In this document: positions 33,862-45,760 of the stretch, in pieces
Layout: every line of letters starts with the position of its first letter
Numbering within the stretch: the first letter of the stretch is position 1
DNA from: Marsupella aquatica
Taxonomy: Eukaryota; Marchantiophyta
Assembly (NCBI GenBank): GCA_973895155.1
Contig: OZ316894.1
Coordinates: 1,364,001-1,428,000 of the forward strand
Direction: 5' to 3'
DNA length: 64,000 nt
The notes under the pieces: generated by a model
What the model saw: the letters and a program-made list of their open reading frames with translations, nothing else
Databases searched by the model: none
What the model was told of the DNA's origin: nothing
Made by a program: the position numbers and the translations under genes

Positions 33862-34173
33862 CCAACTGGCACTGGTCAGTTGGCGAGGAGATGCGCCTAG
33901 AACCAAGAGGTCCCAGGTTTAATCCCCCCTCCACATGCAAGGGTTGTGGAGGGTGAGTGTGTGTGTGTGGGTGGGGTGTAGTGGTGGGAGTCCTGGTTTC
34001 TCCTCAGCCCCTGCCTACTTGGCTTTGGGGCTCTAGTCCAACCCTCTCTCCCTCTTGGTACTGGGTATGACCCCCCTTGTGTGCTACCCTACAGAGGTGC
34101 ATGCTCCGGAGTTGATTGTCTATCCTCTGTTGGATGGGTCAGCTTTCGATATTCAAGGCAAAATAAATAAATA
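33862..34173 (+). mobile_element. tRNA-derived SINE, copy 2
   Basis: Same family as 2994-3288: CCAACTGGCACTGGTCAGTT start, A-box-like GGTCAGTTGGCGAGG, B-box-like GGTTTAATCCC, a GT-rich middle, and a TTCAAGGCAAAA end extended by TAAA repeats. The flanks AAGTAGCAGAA and AAGTGGCAGGAA look like a mutated target-site duplication, so this copy is older than copy 1. Confidence 0.8.
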
Positions 34174-37100
34174 TAAGTGGCAGGAAATGTGTTTTGTACC
34201 AATAAGTGTGCATATACCTTTCTTCCAGTTCATGCAAGTGTAAATTTTTAGTCTGACTAGTGCAACCCTCTTTGTGTTTGAAAAACTGCAAAATAATTGG
34301 GGGGAAAAGAAGACTTGGATGCCGTGCAAGTACCCAGGGTTTGTGCTTAAGGAGTGTGTACTTATTGAAAGGTCACCATAGTGTAGATAACTCTCAGGGT
34401 TTTGGCTCCTTGGGCTTCCAGACGTTTTCCCTTGAATTCTCCCTTTTATTGAGTCTCTTGCCTTTGTTGCTTTTTGTCTTGCTTTTTGTTCTTTGACATT
34501 GTGATGTAAATGTGGAGGAAGACCTATTACAAACTGTGCATTTACATGCCATTTCTCCAACTTACCCAAGTGCACGAGCTTTGCTCGTTCACACATCATT
34601 TGCCCAACTAGTTCCACTTCCACCACTTTGTTCTAGACTGTAGGCCCGACTGTAGGCCCTTAGCTAGCTGGCCCATTTTGAGTTCCACCACTAGAGTCTT
34701 GGTCTAGAGGCATCACTCTAGACCATAAGCCCTTGCCCTAGCTTCCAACTTTATGAGATAGATGTAGACAGAGGAAGAACTACAAAATAGGGTCCAAGGT
34801 TCTATCCAATTCCCTCTCCCTCATATATTACAACAACAGTGCAGCCTCGAGTGCACCTAATGCATGCTGATTGAACCCTAAAAAGTACTATACCTGTTTG
34901 AGTGGGTGACAAGGTGGGTGAAGCAATTGAAGATGTTCTAAGGGTCCGTGGCATTACATGCAAGACTCTGACAAGATAATTATGGGTTTTGGGGAGTTAG
35001 CTTACTGACTGTATTTTTCCAGTTATTACTTGTGAGCTTGGCCTAATAAAAGTTCACATACTTTACAAAGAGAGTATGCTCTAGCTATTCTTATTTTGAA
35101 TTTTAAATGACACATTTTACTTTATTATAGATCATACCAAATATTCTTTTCTTGCGACAACCCTAGCTGCAGTGCACCGTCCATGTCAAAATGCATGCTC
35201 CCAGCTTGAAGACACCACGAGCCACAGGATATTGTTTATGCACTTCTCTATTTGTACGGTCTGCACTATGTAATAATTACATAGGAAATCTGTTGCCCGT
35301 TGTGTCATCAGGTCACAAACATCAGACTCCTCATACCCCAAGCCCTCATATTACAATTTTCAACACTAAGGCAAGAAACTACTAACTTTAAGTAGTTGTG
35401 TGCTACACTTACAGACAAATTCTTGATATGCATGCATTGCAGTAACTAATACATGATCGCAGCCAACAATACACAATTGATCAGATCTGATTTCATACAT
35501 ATGTCAAGCCCTAAGCACCTTTCACTCAATGAATGCACTTGCATCTGCACAAAACCTGGTCAGCCACACCATAGCCACCAAAGCTCATGCTTGAAGGCTC
35601 AACATCAAAGGATGAAGCCTCCAAACCACCACAAGTTAAGGGATTTACAAATGAAACTTTTTACAGCAAGGTATACATGGTGGCCTGCATTTATTCATGC
35701 TGCACTTAGACACTCTTCACTGTATTTGATTTCAAACACTTTACAAAACTTTGGTCACATAAAATACCAATAATGGATGACACGTGATTTCAATGAGTTT
35801 TTGTAGTTAGACTCAGTGAGGACATGGGGCCCAGTGTCTTGTTACGCCCTCTAAGATTACATCTGGACCATATAATGAGTGGATGTTGTTGCAATGAGCA
35901 TTACAAAAACTCAAGGTCCCATCCTCTATGCTGAGGGGTGGGCCAAAGTATATGTTGATATGGAATGCTTATTTTGTTGGGTGTGGGCCCACGTATATGT
36001 TGATATGGAATGCTTAATATTATGGACACGGACCTTTTGAGATCTCCATAGATGGTCCAAACAAACTATGGCTCCTTCATTTAAAGGATTTGCCTCGGAT
36101 ATGCAATTATTGAAGTTCATTTCAGAAGATTTTTGATCTCAAGTGTACCTTTAGAACCACTGGGCATCCAAATTTGCTTTGGCAAAAACAAGCTACAAGT
36201 GCCCCAACGTCTTGTAAAGCCACTCTAAAGTCATTTTGTAAGTGTGGCTTTACTAGACGTGAGGGGCCTGTTGTATTCTAAATATTCCCTGTCAATTAAA
36301 ATTATACATGGACAAAATGGGGACAATATAATTAATGCAAATTATTGCAGTTGGCTTCTATAATGAATGGAAATTAATTATGGAAATTTCTGCAGTTGGC
36401 TTTACAATTAAGAACTCAATGAAACATTCAGGTATGGTGCACGTACCAACCGTGCATGGCAAGGGTGGTCAAGACATTATTTGGCAACCTTCATTCAAGA
36501 TTAGCAATTATTGAAGTTCAATTTAAACTATTGTTGGTGTGGAGTCTAGCGTAAAACAAGAAGTTTCCCTGCCTCCAGAAGTCACTAATGCTTCCAATTT
36601 CTTGTAAAGCCACCCTAAGTACGTAGTAGAGTTTTGTTTGTTTAATTCCTTTCTAACTTAGGGGAAACTGGTGTGGAGCAAGCATTAAGTGACTTGGAGG
36701 CCAGAGAAACTGGCAAAGATGTTGTTTAATTATGGATAGGGCTTAGAGCAATATTGTTTAATTACCAAAAAGTATGTGGAATGTATTATGTGCCACAGGC
36801 CCTTGTATTACAGTAGAAGAAAAATTGTGAAATTAATATATGTGAATTAATTCTAGCAGTCCAATTCTCTTTAAGACTCCAATGAACATTAGTCCCTTCA
36901 ACTTAGGTTGTGTAAAAGGGCATGGCCCTGGTTATTGAATAGCAAGCACAAGACGGGGAAAAGTTGCCCAACCAGGGATCACAAGAGACATGCAAGGTGT
37001 GCTGTCCATTGGCCAAGTGAAGGAAGGTGGAGCACACCTACTCAGGCTATGAGACCCAAAACTATGAAATCAAGGACTTGCAAACCTCTGTTCATAGTAG

Positions 37101-37469
37101 TTGAAGGGTTTCTGACATACTCTTTATTATCTACTCCTATGTCCATAGTAGCCAAAGTGTTTTTTATGGGAGTTCTTATGATACATTGGTAGATGTTACA
37201 ATAGTTGAAGAGTTTCTTTTCACCTATGCTTATTTTACAAATTTTCCAATTAATTAGAAATTCAAACAAAATACTGAAAAACACTGATATATCAATCACG
37301 ACCCAATCATCCAAAGGTTATTTCCTTTTACCTTTGTTTTCAGTTTTTGTTTAGTTGAAATGTTACCTTTCAGTTTTTCATTATCTTTACAGTTACGGGG
37401 CGTAGTTGTTTTTATTTCCCTTGTCTCAACCCAAATACTCACGTCTGGTTTTTTTTGTGTAACTAATGG
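34174..37469. other. A+T-rich non-coding region
   Basis: No gene recognised. Visible structures: an imperfect direct repeat at about 35940-36025 (CGTATATGTTGATATGGAATG type), a hairpin with arms 36201-36224 and 36241-36267 separated by about 16 bases (both arms contain AACGTCT or ACGTCT and GTAAAGCCAC), and a nearby partial copy CTTGTAAAGCCACCCTAA at about 36603. Confidence 0.4.
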
Positions 37470-37499
37470 TTTTTGGTTGTGACCAATTGTGTTGATGAG

Positions 37500-39009
37500 C
37501 TACACATGCTTCTAAAGATTGTGGAAGGAGCTTCACATGACGGGGGTGCGGTAACCATGGGGGTTTGGTAAGGGTTATAATTTGTCTGTAAAGACAAAGT
37601 TTTGATACTTACATACCCCCATGGGAAGCTCCTTCCAAAATCCCTGAAAGCAGGTGCAACCACGTCAACACTATTGGTCATAAAAAAGAATGATTAGTTA
37701 TCCAAGAAGGACCAACATGATTGTTCTTGTTTGAGGCAAGACAAAGAAAAACAACTAGATCCCGTAATTGTAAAAACAATGGAAACTGGAAAGTAACACT
37801 TCAAATAAACAAAAGACATGGGTAGAAATGGGGTAAAAGAGAATAACCTTTAGATGGGTTTTGATTGATATATCAATTTTTCAAGCAAATTCTTTGGAAT
37901 TTTATTCAATTGATAAATTTTTGAAATAACCATGGATAGAAAGAAACTGTTCAACTTCTGTAACATTAATTACCATGATAATGTAAGAACTCTTTGGCTA
38001 TATAGCATGCTCATCCTTGAACATGCTTAATTTTTTTGTCTTGTAGTGATCTGAAAGTAAATAAAATATGAGAGCATAGAAGTGCTGTTATATAAGGAAA
38101 GTGTCTGCCAAGAAAAGCACAGTGACCAAGAAAAGGTACAGTCAAATCATGCTACGATGTGTGCACTTAACTCAGGGTGCCTTATGAATGACACTCCTTT
38201 CAATAAAAACCATAAACCTAGGAAAGAAAAACATGAGGAGAACTTAAGAGACTATGCATTCATGTTCTTCAACATCATTTCTCTCACTCGTGGTGGTGGA
38301 GCCTTTGGTTTCATCTCTAAGAAAACACATATTGTCAAAGGGGCTGCCAAAATAAGTTCAAAACACTCTAGAATACCTCATCCTCAAACTAAAGGGGTCT
38401 AAAAATTAATTAAAAATGTATAGAATACAAAGGCTGCCCCTTGATAAGGCAGATTGAAATGAGAATACATGACACAAAAATCTGAATAAGACAAAATCTG
38501 AAATGTGCATTCACCATATTAGCAGTTTCAAAATCTTAGATCTTATGGACAGAGGAATACTAAGGGCACATTACTAACCCTTTGGTAACTATGGAGAAAT
38601 GAAAACCAAAGGAACCTAAGAAACCCTTTGACTTCTATAATGTTTTTGCATGTATTGTATAGAATGCTACATGAACATATTAGTATCAAGAAACCCTTTG
38701 ACTTCTATAATGTTTTTGGATGTATTGTATAGAATGCTACATGAACATATTAGTATAAGGGAATGTTGTGACTAGACTTGTACCATGAATAACCTACTCT
38801 TTGTCTGCACTGAAATGGAAAGTGTTCTAACTACCTTCACACCCCCACTTCAGTTACCATCCTCCATTTAATCTTTCTCATCTCCATAGTCAAACCAATA
38901 TGGAACTCTTCATCTCTCCAACTTGTTGAATAACATCAAGCTTACATAACCAAGTGGGTAACCAAGGGGTACTCGATATAATTGGACTCTGTTTGAGAGT
39001 GAGGAGGGA
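37500..39009 (+). repeat. Dispersed repeat family, copy 2 (longest)
   Basis: It opens with a foldback (about 37518-37640) whose arms contain GGAAGGAGCTTC and GAAGCTCCTTCC. The part at 37615-37990 matches 1965-2355, the part at 38010-38560 matches 57110-58090, and the end (38580-38980) matches 2395-2640. It therefore links the other two copies as parts of one longer element. It contains a 72-bp tandem duplication (about 38619-38763, AAGAAACCCTTTGACTTC). The hAT element at 39018 inserted at its right edge. No coding frame is conserved. Confidence 0.7.
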
Positions 39010-39017
39010 TGAACATG
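39010..39017. repeat. Left 8-bp target-site duplication of the hAT element
   Basis: TGAACATG immediately precedes the terminal CCCGGTTT and is repeated perfectly at 50144-50151. Eight-base duplications are the hallmark of hAT insertions. Confidence 0.95.
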
Positions 39018-39059
39018 CCCGGTTTGACCTTGCCCGTCAAACTGGGCGTTTTCGAGTGG

Positions 39060-39480
39060 CAAATTGACAACCCGGCACCCGGGTTCGGAAGCAGTCCGGG
39101 AAAGGAAACGTCCGGTTCGGGGTTCGGGTTCGGGAGGAGGTTCGGGAGGGGGTTCGGGGTGGGGTCCGGGTGGGGTTCGGGTCCGGGAGGCCGGGGTGGG
39201 TCCGGGTGGGGTTCAGGGTTCGGGGTCCGGTTCGGGGTTCGGGGTCCGGTTCGGGGTTGGAAGTTCGAGGTTCGGGATTGAGGCTCGGAGAATTAGGGTT
39301 TCGCGATTTAGGGTTGGAGGATGGGGCCGGCCGGGAAAGGGTCGGGGGCTCGGGAGAGGATAAAAGGAGGAGATCCCTCCTCCCCCTCCTCATTTTTGGT
39401 TTTGCAGAAAGGAGGAGGACGAGGAGGAGAGGAGGAGGACGAGGAGGAGAGTAGGAGAAGAGGAGGAGGAGGTAAGTGTT
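39060..39480. repeat. G-rich degenerate repeats, left end of hAT element
   Basis: The plus strand is an irregular series of GGTTCGGG and GGTCCGGG units with many runs of three to five G, so G-quadruplex formation is plausible. It grades into TTTAGGG-like heptamers (about 39290-39320) and a GAGGAGGA purine tract (about 39410-39470). Open frames across it are composition artefacts. Confidence 0.85.
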
Positions 39481-39578
39481 TGGTTTTGGTTTTTATTTTT
39501 TATTTTTGGTTTGTTTTTGTTTGTTTGTGTTTTAAACCCTAACCTTAGAGCCAAATGGAGGGATATAAAGAAACACTT

Positions 39579-39907
39579 GTACGCGCACGCTTTGAGCCTC
39601 GGTTCGGTTTGCGATACTCCGTACAAGAATTTCTTAATATCACCTTAAAAATTTAGTCTCCTTTGTTCATTAAGTAAAACATTTGAGGAGATAGAGGAAT
39701 CCATGTACGCATGCTTAGAGTTTCGGCTCGGTCTGCGATACTTTGCATGGATACCACGATTCGCCGAGAATGTTTTTACTTGAATTACAAATGAGTGTTA
39801 AGTTATAGACACCAAATCACATATGTCAAAGCAGGAATATAACAACTTTGAAAGAAAAGAACACTTTTGTGCGCATGCTTTGAGCGTCCGCTCGGTCTGC
39901 GATATTT
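39579..39907 (+). promoter_or_regulatory. Three subterminal motifs, left side
   Basis: A motif of about 40 bp occurs at 39579-39618, 39705-39744 and 39869-39907. Consensus landmarks are GCGCATGCTTTGAGC followed by CGGCTCGGTCTGCGATA. The same motif is present three times in inverted orientation at 49010-49341. Repeated subterminal motifs are typical transposase-binding sites of hAT elements; binding here is inference. Confidence 0.8.
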
Positions 39908-40131
39908 CACAACTGTTGTCTTTCTCTTTTATTGTTGTTATATTGAAAGGTAATTAAAATCATGTGTGCAATAAAAATACATAATGCATGGGAGAAACAA
40001 ACCGGGAAAAGATAATAACAATACGACTTGTAATTTTCAGGTTGGTCGTTGAATCCTTATTGGAAGGATTTTATTTAAATCCCGGTAAGATCTTGTTCCT
40101 CCCTCACATATTCCTTTTGTGAAGGGAAAAC

Positions 40132-41787
40132 ATGGCCATCGAAAATTTTAGTTTAGAGTATAGGCAAGTGTTGGAGATGATCACAAAACATGTGAATGAG
40201 GGATATGAGCCGAATCTTGTTGCTCTGGATGCATTGAAGAACGCTCGAAACACTCTCGAACATGCTAGGAATTCTAGCAAAGTGGCCGGGAAACAAAAAT
40301 GGAAGGGGGCAAACGAAGAGGCAAAACAGGTTCGACACAATGTGGTAGTGTCGATATGGAAAGAGATACTTTATCGCTACACTCAACCGAAACAGTATGG
40401 GGTGGACGGGTTCGAGAGGGAGTTCACAAGACACGGAGAGAAAGGATACAAGAACTTTCTTGGTGAGATAACCCGTTGTATGCGGGAAAGTGTACAAAAG
40501 GAGGACAATTTCACACGAGAGCAAATGAAGTCATTTGAAGATGAAACTGAGAAACCGGGAGGATTTCTGGAAAATTTGACACTCAACTTGGAGAAGCATG
40601 TTTGGGATAATTTGGCAGCCAAAGTGGAAGAGGGTGACACTACATTGCTTGGAAACCCCGGGATGTACACACACAAGAGAGAATTGCTAGCGAAGTGGAG
40701 TAAGGAGTTGGCAATGGCGAAATCTGATAGCAATGTCAAATATGCTAACGAGATTGTGCACTTTGGGGATGTCAGCATCAAAAGTGCTCGAAAAGGAACA
40801 CGTCCATCGCGTGTAGTTCCAGAGGTTAGGAGTATCCATTTTCTTAAACCTGAGCAGGTGCACAACACACATCGCATTGGGAAAGGAATCCAAGGAGAGG
40901 TATACACTTGTCGTATATTACATTGTCCTCTCATTCCCGTCAACGTGACCTTAGTCGCAAAATGGTTCAAGGATGGAGACAAGCATAAGAGACGAACTGA
41001 CGCATTACAAGAAGTGCTTATGGGAGGACTGAATCATAAGGGAATAGTTGGAGCTCTTGCGTTGACTATTGAGGATCCGCCAAAACTTATTTACGATCAC
41101 TATAATGGAGGTGACTTGGGTAGCTTTATTGATAAGTGCGGCATATCGTCAAAGAGCAAGGGGAAGGCACAGATCACGACGGACCTTGATTTCAAGTTCA
41201 TTTCGGAGAAGAAACTCTTGTTGGAGAACCGGTTGGGAATCACCTTGGCTTTGCTGGAGACACTACAATACTTGCATGAGCATGATCAATTTCATTGTGA
41301 TCTTCACTTTAGAAACATCCTTCTTCATTTCGATCACGAGCACGATGTGGCTATTAAGGTGTATGTTGGTTTATGTGATTTTGGCTTGTCTGAGCATAAA
41401 TCACAGTGCAAATTACCAGCTAATCGGATGTGGCCCACAGCAACAGAAAAAGCAGCAGCATACCAAAAACAATTTCCACAGTTGGCTCCGGAGCTTGTTC
41501 AACCTACCCCTGTCGAGTTTAGTGAAAGTACCGATATATATGCTTTGGGGAATATTTTTGAGACATTGTTGACAGAGAATTGGGATGGAATGTCTAAGGG
41601 TTCACGGTTTTTGGGGAGGGGTTGGAGTGCACAAGTGCATGGCCCCAAATTGGATGTCATAATCCGTGAAATGATGGCCACGGATGCCAAGAAAAGAATG
41701 GATTGTGCTTTTTGGAGTTTGAAGATAGTTCGAACGTTTCCAGATTGCACATTGCATTTGCACAACAGTCCATATCTTAGAGATTAG
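40132..41787 (+). CDS. Transposon-borne protein kinase, intact
   Basis: The 551-residue product has a C-terminal protein-kinase fold with every key element: glycine loop GKGIQGEVY (about 250-258), VAK lysine (Lys277), helix-C Glu294, hinge near YDHYNGGDL (321-329), catalytic loop HCDLHFRN (Asp390, Asn395), DFG (416-418) and an APE motif (452-454). It should therefore be catalytically competent, probably Ser/Thr-type. The first 240 residues are charged, helical and unrecognised. The frame starts at the first ATG after the left subterminal motifs and has no introns. Its neighbour downstream, 136 bp away on the same strand, is the RING-like frame. It is carried inside a hAT transposon, where kinases are not standard; capture of a host gene is the simplest explanation. 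The family within plant kinases is not assigned. Confidence 0.88.
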   Translation: MAIENFSLEYRQVLEMITKHVNEGYEPNLVALDALKNARNTLEHARNSSKVAGKQKWKGANEEAKQVRHNVVVSIWKEILYRYTQPKQYGVDGFEREFTRHGEKGYKNFLGEITRCMRESVQKEDNFTREQMKSFEDETEKPGGFLENLTLNLEKHVWDNLAAKVEEGDTTLLGNPGMYTHKRELLAKWSKELAMAKSDSNVKYANEIVHFGDVSIKSARKGTRPSRVVPEVRSIHFLKPEQVHNTHRIGKGIQGEVYTCRILHCPLIPVNVTLVAKWFKDGDKHKRRTDALQEVLMGGLNHKGIVGALALTIEDPPKLIYDHYNGGDLGSFIDKCGISSKSKGKAQITTDLDFKFISEKKLLLENRLGITLALLETLQYLHEHDQFHCDLHFRNILLHFDHEHDVAIKVYVGLCDFGLSEHKSQCKLPANRMWPTATEKAAAYQKQFPQLAPELVQPTPVEFSESTDIYALGNIFETLLTENWDGMSKGSRFLGRGWSAQVHGPKLDVIIREMMATDAKKRMDCAFWSLKIVRTFPDCTLHLHNSPYLRD

Positions 41788-41923
41788 AGATTAGGGTTTA
41801 CACAATTTTGTAAAGGTCACCTTAACGATTATATGTTTATTCATTGTATGTCAATTACAATGTTCTGCATTTTGTTGATAATATTCTATCAAACTTTGTC
41901 GTGAATGCCCAAAATTGTGCTAA

Positions 41924-43933
41924 ATGTGTTTGTACATTGTCAAATATCGCAAACCTTTTGTACACATCGCAAACATGGGACGATGGGAATTGTCTTCTGA
42001 TGATGAAGACAAAGAGTTCACGACACAACATCTTACCATGCAAGATGGTCAAGGATCCTATTGTGACGATGAAGCTCTTCGTAATAATGTGTTGGATAAT
42101 CTTACAACCATTGGCATTCACTATGAGGCTAAACCCAAGGTTGATGGAACACCGGTGCCAAACACAAGAACATGGGAAGATGAGGGTATGAAGGATGAAT
42201 GGAGTATATTAACGCCCAATGTAAATCCTCCCCATGACGAATGGGCAATGAATGCAAAGGAATTGGAGATGTTGATGCCAAAGAAAGACTTTTGGCCATT
42301 AGCACAACAAGTTTTTCACGATCCGGATCTTTGGGCAACAAGATCATGGGCGCAAAAAAAAATCACCATGTCCAAAGTAACACATGCAGGTGTTAAATCA
42401 CATTGGCAGCAACGATACCGAGAGTTTGCTCCACACAAAGCCCAAATGAAAATGAGTTCCGTTTACCCTCCTTTTATCCGATGTCTGATTGCTGAATTCA
42501 TTCTCAAGTGGAAGGTGGATTACCGTTGGGAAAACAGTGCTGGCAAGCTGACTCATCAGGTGCATCCATCAGTGGTTGTGATTGCAACGAATAGGAATAC
42601 AACTATTGCAAAGGACCCTTCAATGGAGACTTCCAACAAGGGATCCAAAAGAAAGCTAGATGACACTGGGGAGGGATATGCGCATGAGAAGGGGAAAGCG
42701 GCTGTACTTCCTTGAGTCTCCATGCCTGACCGTGTAGCACCACCAACCAATGTGGAGTCAATGCACACCAAAAAACCAATCCTTATAGGTGTTGGGAGTA
42801 GAACTCCACATGCAAAGAACAACAATGTTGCTGATGCTAACAAGGATAAGTTCAACCTGCACAACATATGCAAGAGCTTGGGGGCAGATGTTGCAGAGGT
42901 GATTGAGATAAATCTCCGCACGAAGTATGTAGTGGAGCTGTGTGAATGTGGCAGTATCGAAAAGTTCAAGTCACAATTGCAACAAGCTGATATAAAGATG
43001 AGATCACTTGAGAAGAAGCAGAACGAGCTGACGACCAATTGTGAAGTGATGTTGTACAAGTGTCAATTGTTTGACAAGATGGAAGAAATCAATAAGCGGA
43101 TAAAACAACTTGCTGAAAAAGAACGTCAATGCAATGAACTGGCACGACTTGAGGAGAAGGACAAGATCATTAATGATCTTAAAAGTGAACTTGCAACGCA
43201 AGCAATCATCATATCAAATCTTCACGAAGAGGTGCAAGAATTTAACAATGGTGCTTTGGGGATGAGGTCAAACAAAGGGCAAGGTGAATTATCGTCGCCA
43301 AATTTTGTTAACATGCAAATCATAGATCTTACAGGGCACAGCAACCTTTTTCCAGATGTGGAGGTTGACGCAGAAGGTATTGATAGGTTTTTTGATAAGT
43401 GGAAAAAGGATGAAACTATGGCAGCATTTGTTCGTGAAAAGGACGACAAGTGTACTTGGTGCCTATATCCTTGGGGCCCTGAATCTGTTTCCATGTTGGG
43501 AACCTGAGGTCATATATGGCATCATGCTTGCTTGTCTAAATGGTTGAAGAAAAGCCGAAAATGTTGGTGTCGCACACCATTTCATGAACGCGAGTATGAG
43601 CAACGAGGATTGTTGAAGCAAATGCCATCAATGGAGACTCAACAAAATACTAAAGATATGACTGAAGATATGACTGAAGATACTATACCGGCGATGCAAA
43701 TAGATGAAACTCCCATTGAACATTTCACAATCAATGAATATAATTTGTCAGATGGGGAATTTGACAGGTTGTTATTCAGTGGTCGACTCGATGAGTGGAA
43801 ACAATATGTGGCAGCCAACCAGCCATCAATAGATGAGCAAAATTTGCAACGATCCATTCGGCGCCATCGACGACGTCAACAACAGGCAGAGGTGAAAACA
43901 GAAGCTGTTGACAATAACAACAAAAGGAACTAA
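41924..43933 (+). pseudogene. RING-like protein frame with two in-frame TGA codons
   Basis: Three consecutive open stretches (41924-42715, 42722-43507, 43532-43933) lie in the same frame and are interrupted only by TGA at 42713 and 43505, about 670 codons in all. The first part is unrecognised (Trp-rich, with PHDEWAMNAKEL and RSWAQKKITMSK). The middle (about 42960-43235) is a long coiled coil. Then comes a RING-like pattern: CTWC, a gap, a TGA exactly where the third zinc-ligand Cys is expected, GHIWHHACLSKWL, and KCWCR. The last pair has spacing C-x-C rather than C-x2-C, so even a repaired version would be atypical. The C-terminus is acidic then basic (RRHRRRQQQ). RING proteins are usually E3 ubiquitin ligases. 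It could be a decayed gene, two or three separate short proteins, or a recoded frame. The start could also be the ATG at 41975. Confidence 0.65.
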
Positions 43934-44449
43934 AACCAATAGTCTCTACATTTTGATGTTATTTTCATGTAGTTACTATTAGAGACATTTTGTTAAAATA
44001 GAAGCGGCATATCCTCTTTGACAATTATTTTCAACTTGTAATTGGTAAAGAGATTTTGCGGGAGATTTTGGAGTGACATTACATTGCATATCTCGTTGAG
44101 TACATATATTTTTCATTGGGGGCATGGCGTCGCCTTTTGGAGAATGTGTATTTTTGTAAGAATATTCCATCGTCCAATCAGCCATAGGTTTTGGAAGCAT
44201 ATTGTCGGGCTCACAATCATATTTTTGGACAAGTATGAGGAAAATAGACGTGATGAGAGACGGTAGCACAGTGGACTCAGGTACTGATCCTTCTCTGAAA
44301 TCATTTCCAAAAGGAGATCGTGTAGCACAATGAGTTCAACAAAGTCAACATCGCAATGGTTTTAGCCGCCCAAGTTGAGAATGATTTTGTAGAAGGATGT
44401 ATACCTAAGTCCACTCACTTTTCCTGTCTTTCATAATTTTTTCCGCTAT
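43934..44449. other. Short spacer within the hAT element
   Basis: About 0.5 kb of A+T-rich DNA between the RING-like frame and the hairpin array. I see no recognisable coding or repeated structure; it presumably contains the 3' end of the cargo transcripts. Confidence 0.4.
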
Positions 44450-45760
44450 TGCTGCTACGGCCAATGACATTGATGCACATGCGAACCGAGGCCAACGCCT
44501 ACTCCTTTGCCCACCGCAAAAATGGGCCCTCATTACAACTTGAAGTTGAACGGAGTTTATTTGAGTACGAGAGAAGTTCTAAAAGCAAATGCACTCTCAG
44601 GTCAAATTTTCAGGTCCTTCGAGCAAAAAATTACTGAGTATGTCATCGATCCGTTGGTTTCACAACTTCTCTCGTACTCAAATAAACTCTGTTCAACTTC
44701 AAGTAGCGTAGCTGCTACGGCCAATGACATTCATGCGCATGCAAACCGAGGCCAACGCCTCTACATTTGCCTACCCCAAAAATGGGCCCTGATTAGAACT
44801 TGAAGTTGAACAGAGTTTTTTTCATTGTGAGAAGGTTTATTCAAGCAATGGCACTCTCAGGTCAAAATTTCAGGTCCTCCTGACTTTGTTATTATTGAAT
44901 ATGTCCGTGCTCTGTTGCTTGAATAAATCTTCTGATAATGAAATGAACTGACCAATTACTGGAGTATGGCTGCTACAGCCTATGACATTAATTCGCACAA
45001 TTGCATGTTTATATCCTCTCCTTTCCGAATTCCAATTCGAGCTTGGACATCCTCTCGTCAGCTGGTCTCCACTATTGCAGCTGCTCTTCACGCAAACCGA
45101 GATAGCAGTCTCTAGAATCCTTGAACCTATTTTATTTCAATGCATCATTCATAGTGTTTGAGGAATCCAGAGGTTCGCGTGAGGAGCAACTGAAAGGGTG
45201 GAGACCTGCTGACGAGAGGGTGTCCAAGCTCGAATTGGAATTCGGACAAGAGAGGATATAAACGGGTGAACTTTGACTTGAAATTGGTGACTGTATTTTG
45301 CGTCTGCATATCAATTCGGTGACCGATCTTGCGGAATCCCCGTGACCCTGTCTGATCATCATCATGACATTGCTCTCCTTGGCCACCAATGGGCCCTCAT
45401 TACAACTTCAAGTTGAACAGGGTTTATATGATTATGAGAAGGTTATTGATTATGTAGGCGATGTGTTCATTTCACAACTTCTCTCATAGTCATATAAACT
45501 CTGCCCAACTTCAAGTAGTGCAGCTGCTACGGTCAACGATATTCACCCACCCCAAAAATGGGCCCTCGTTACAACTTCAAGTTCAACTAAGTTTATTTTA
45601 TTACGAGAAGGTTTATTCAAGCAATGACATTCTCAGGTCCAATAATGAGGTCCTCTCGACCTCATTATTATTGAATATGACGGTGCTCGATTGCTGGACT
45701 AAATCTTCGCATAGTGAAATGAACTAACCAATTAATGGAGGGGGCTGGTATGGACTACGG
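44450..45760. repeat. Series of long inverted repeats (hairpin array)
   Basis: Successive foldbacks: arms 44538-44578 and 44664-44704 (41 bases, one mismatch); 44821-44848 and 44915-44942 (28 bases, few mismatches); about 45008-45075 and 45188-45262 (roughly 65 bases, near-perfect); about 45405-45443 and 45477-45517; and a small inner one at about 45638-45670. The phrases GCTGCTACGGCCAATGACATT and AATGGGCCCT recur, showing that units arose by tandem duplication with a period near 257 bp at the start. Transcripts through the array would form strong double-stranded RNA. It separates the cargo genes from the transposase gene. Confidence 0.88.

Noticed and set aside
39037-39480. Long glycine/arginine- or proline-rich open frames on both strands
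   Set aside because: They follow from the GGTTCGGG-type repeats; frames are open on several strands at once and no start context or domain is present.
40153-40982. Minus-strand frames under the kinase
   Set aside because: They are antisense to an intact kinase and carry no domain.
43445-43600. Selenocysteine reading of the TGA in the RING-like frame
   Set aside because: Land plants lack the selenocysteine machinery, no SECIS-like structure was seen, and a second TGA plus odd zinc-ligand spacing favour decay of the gene.
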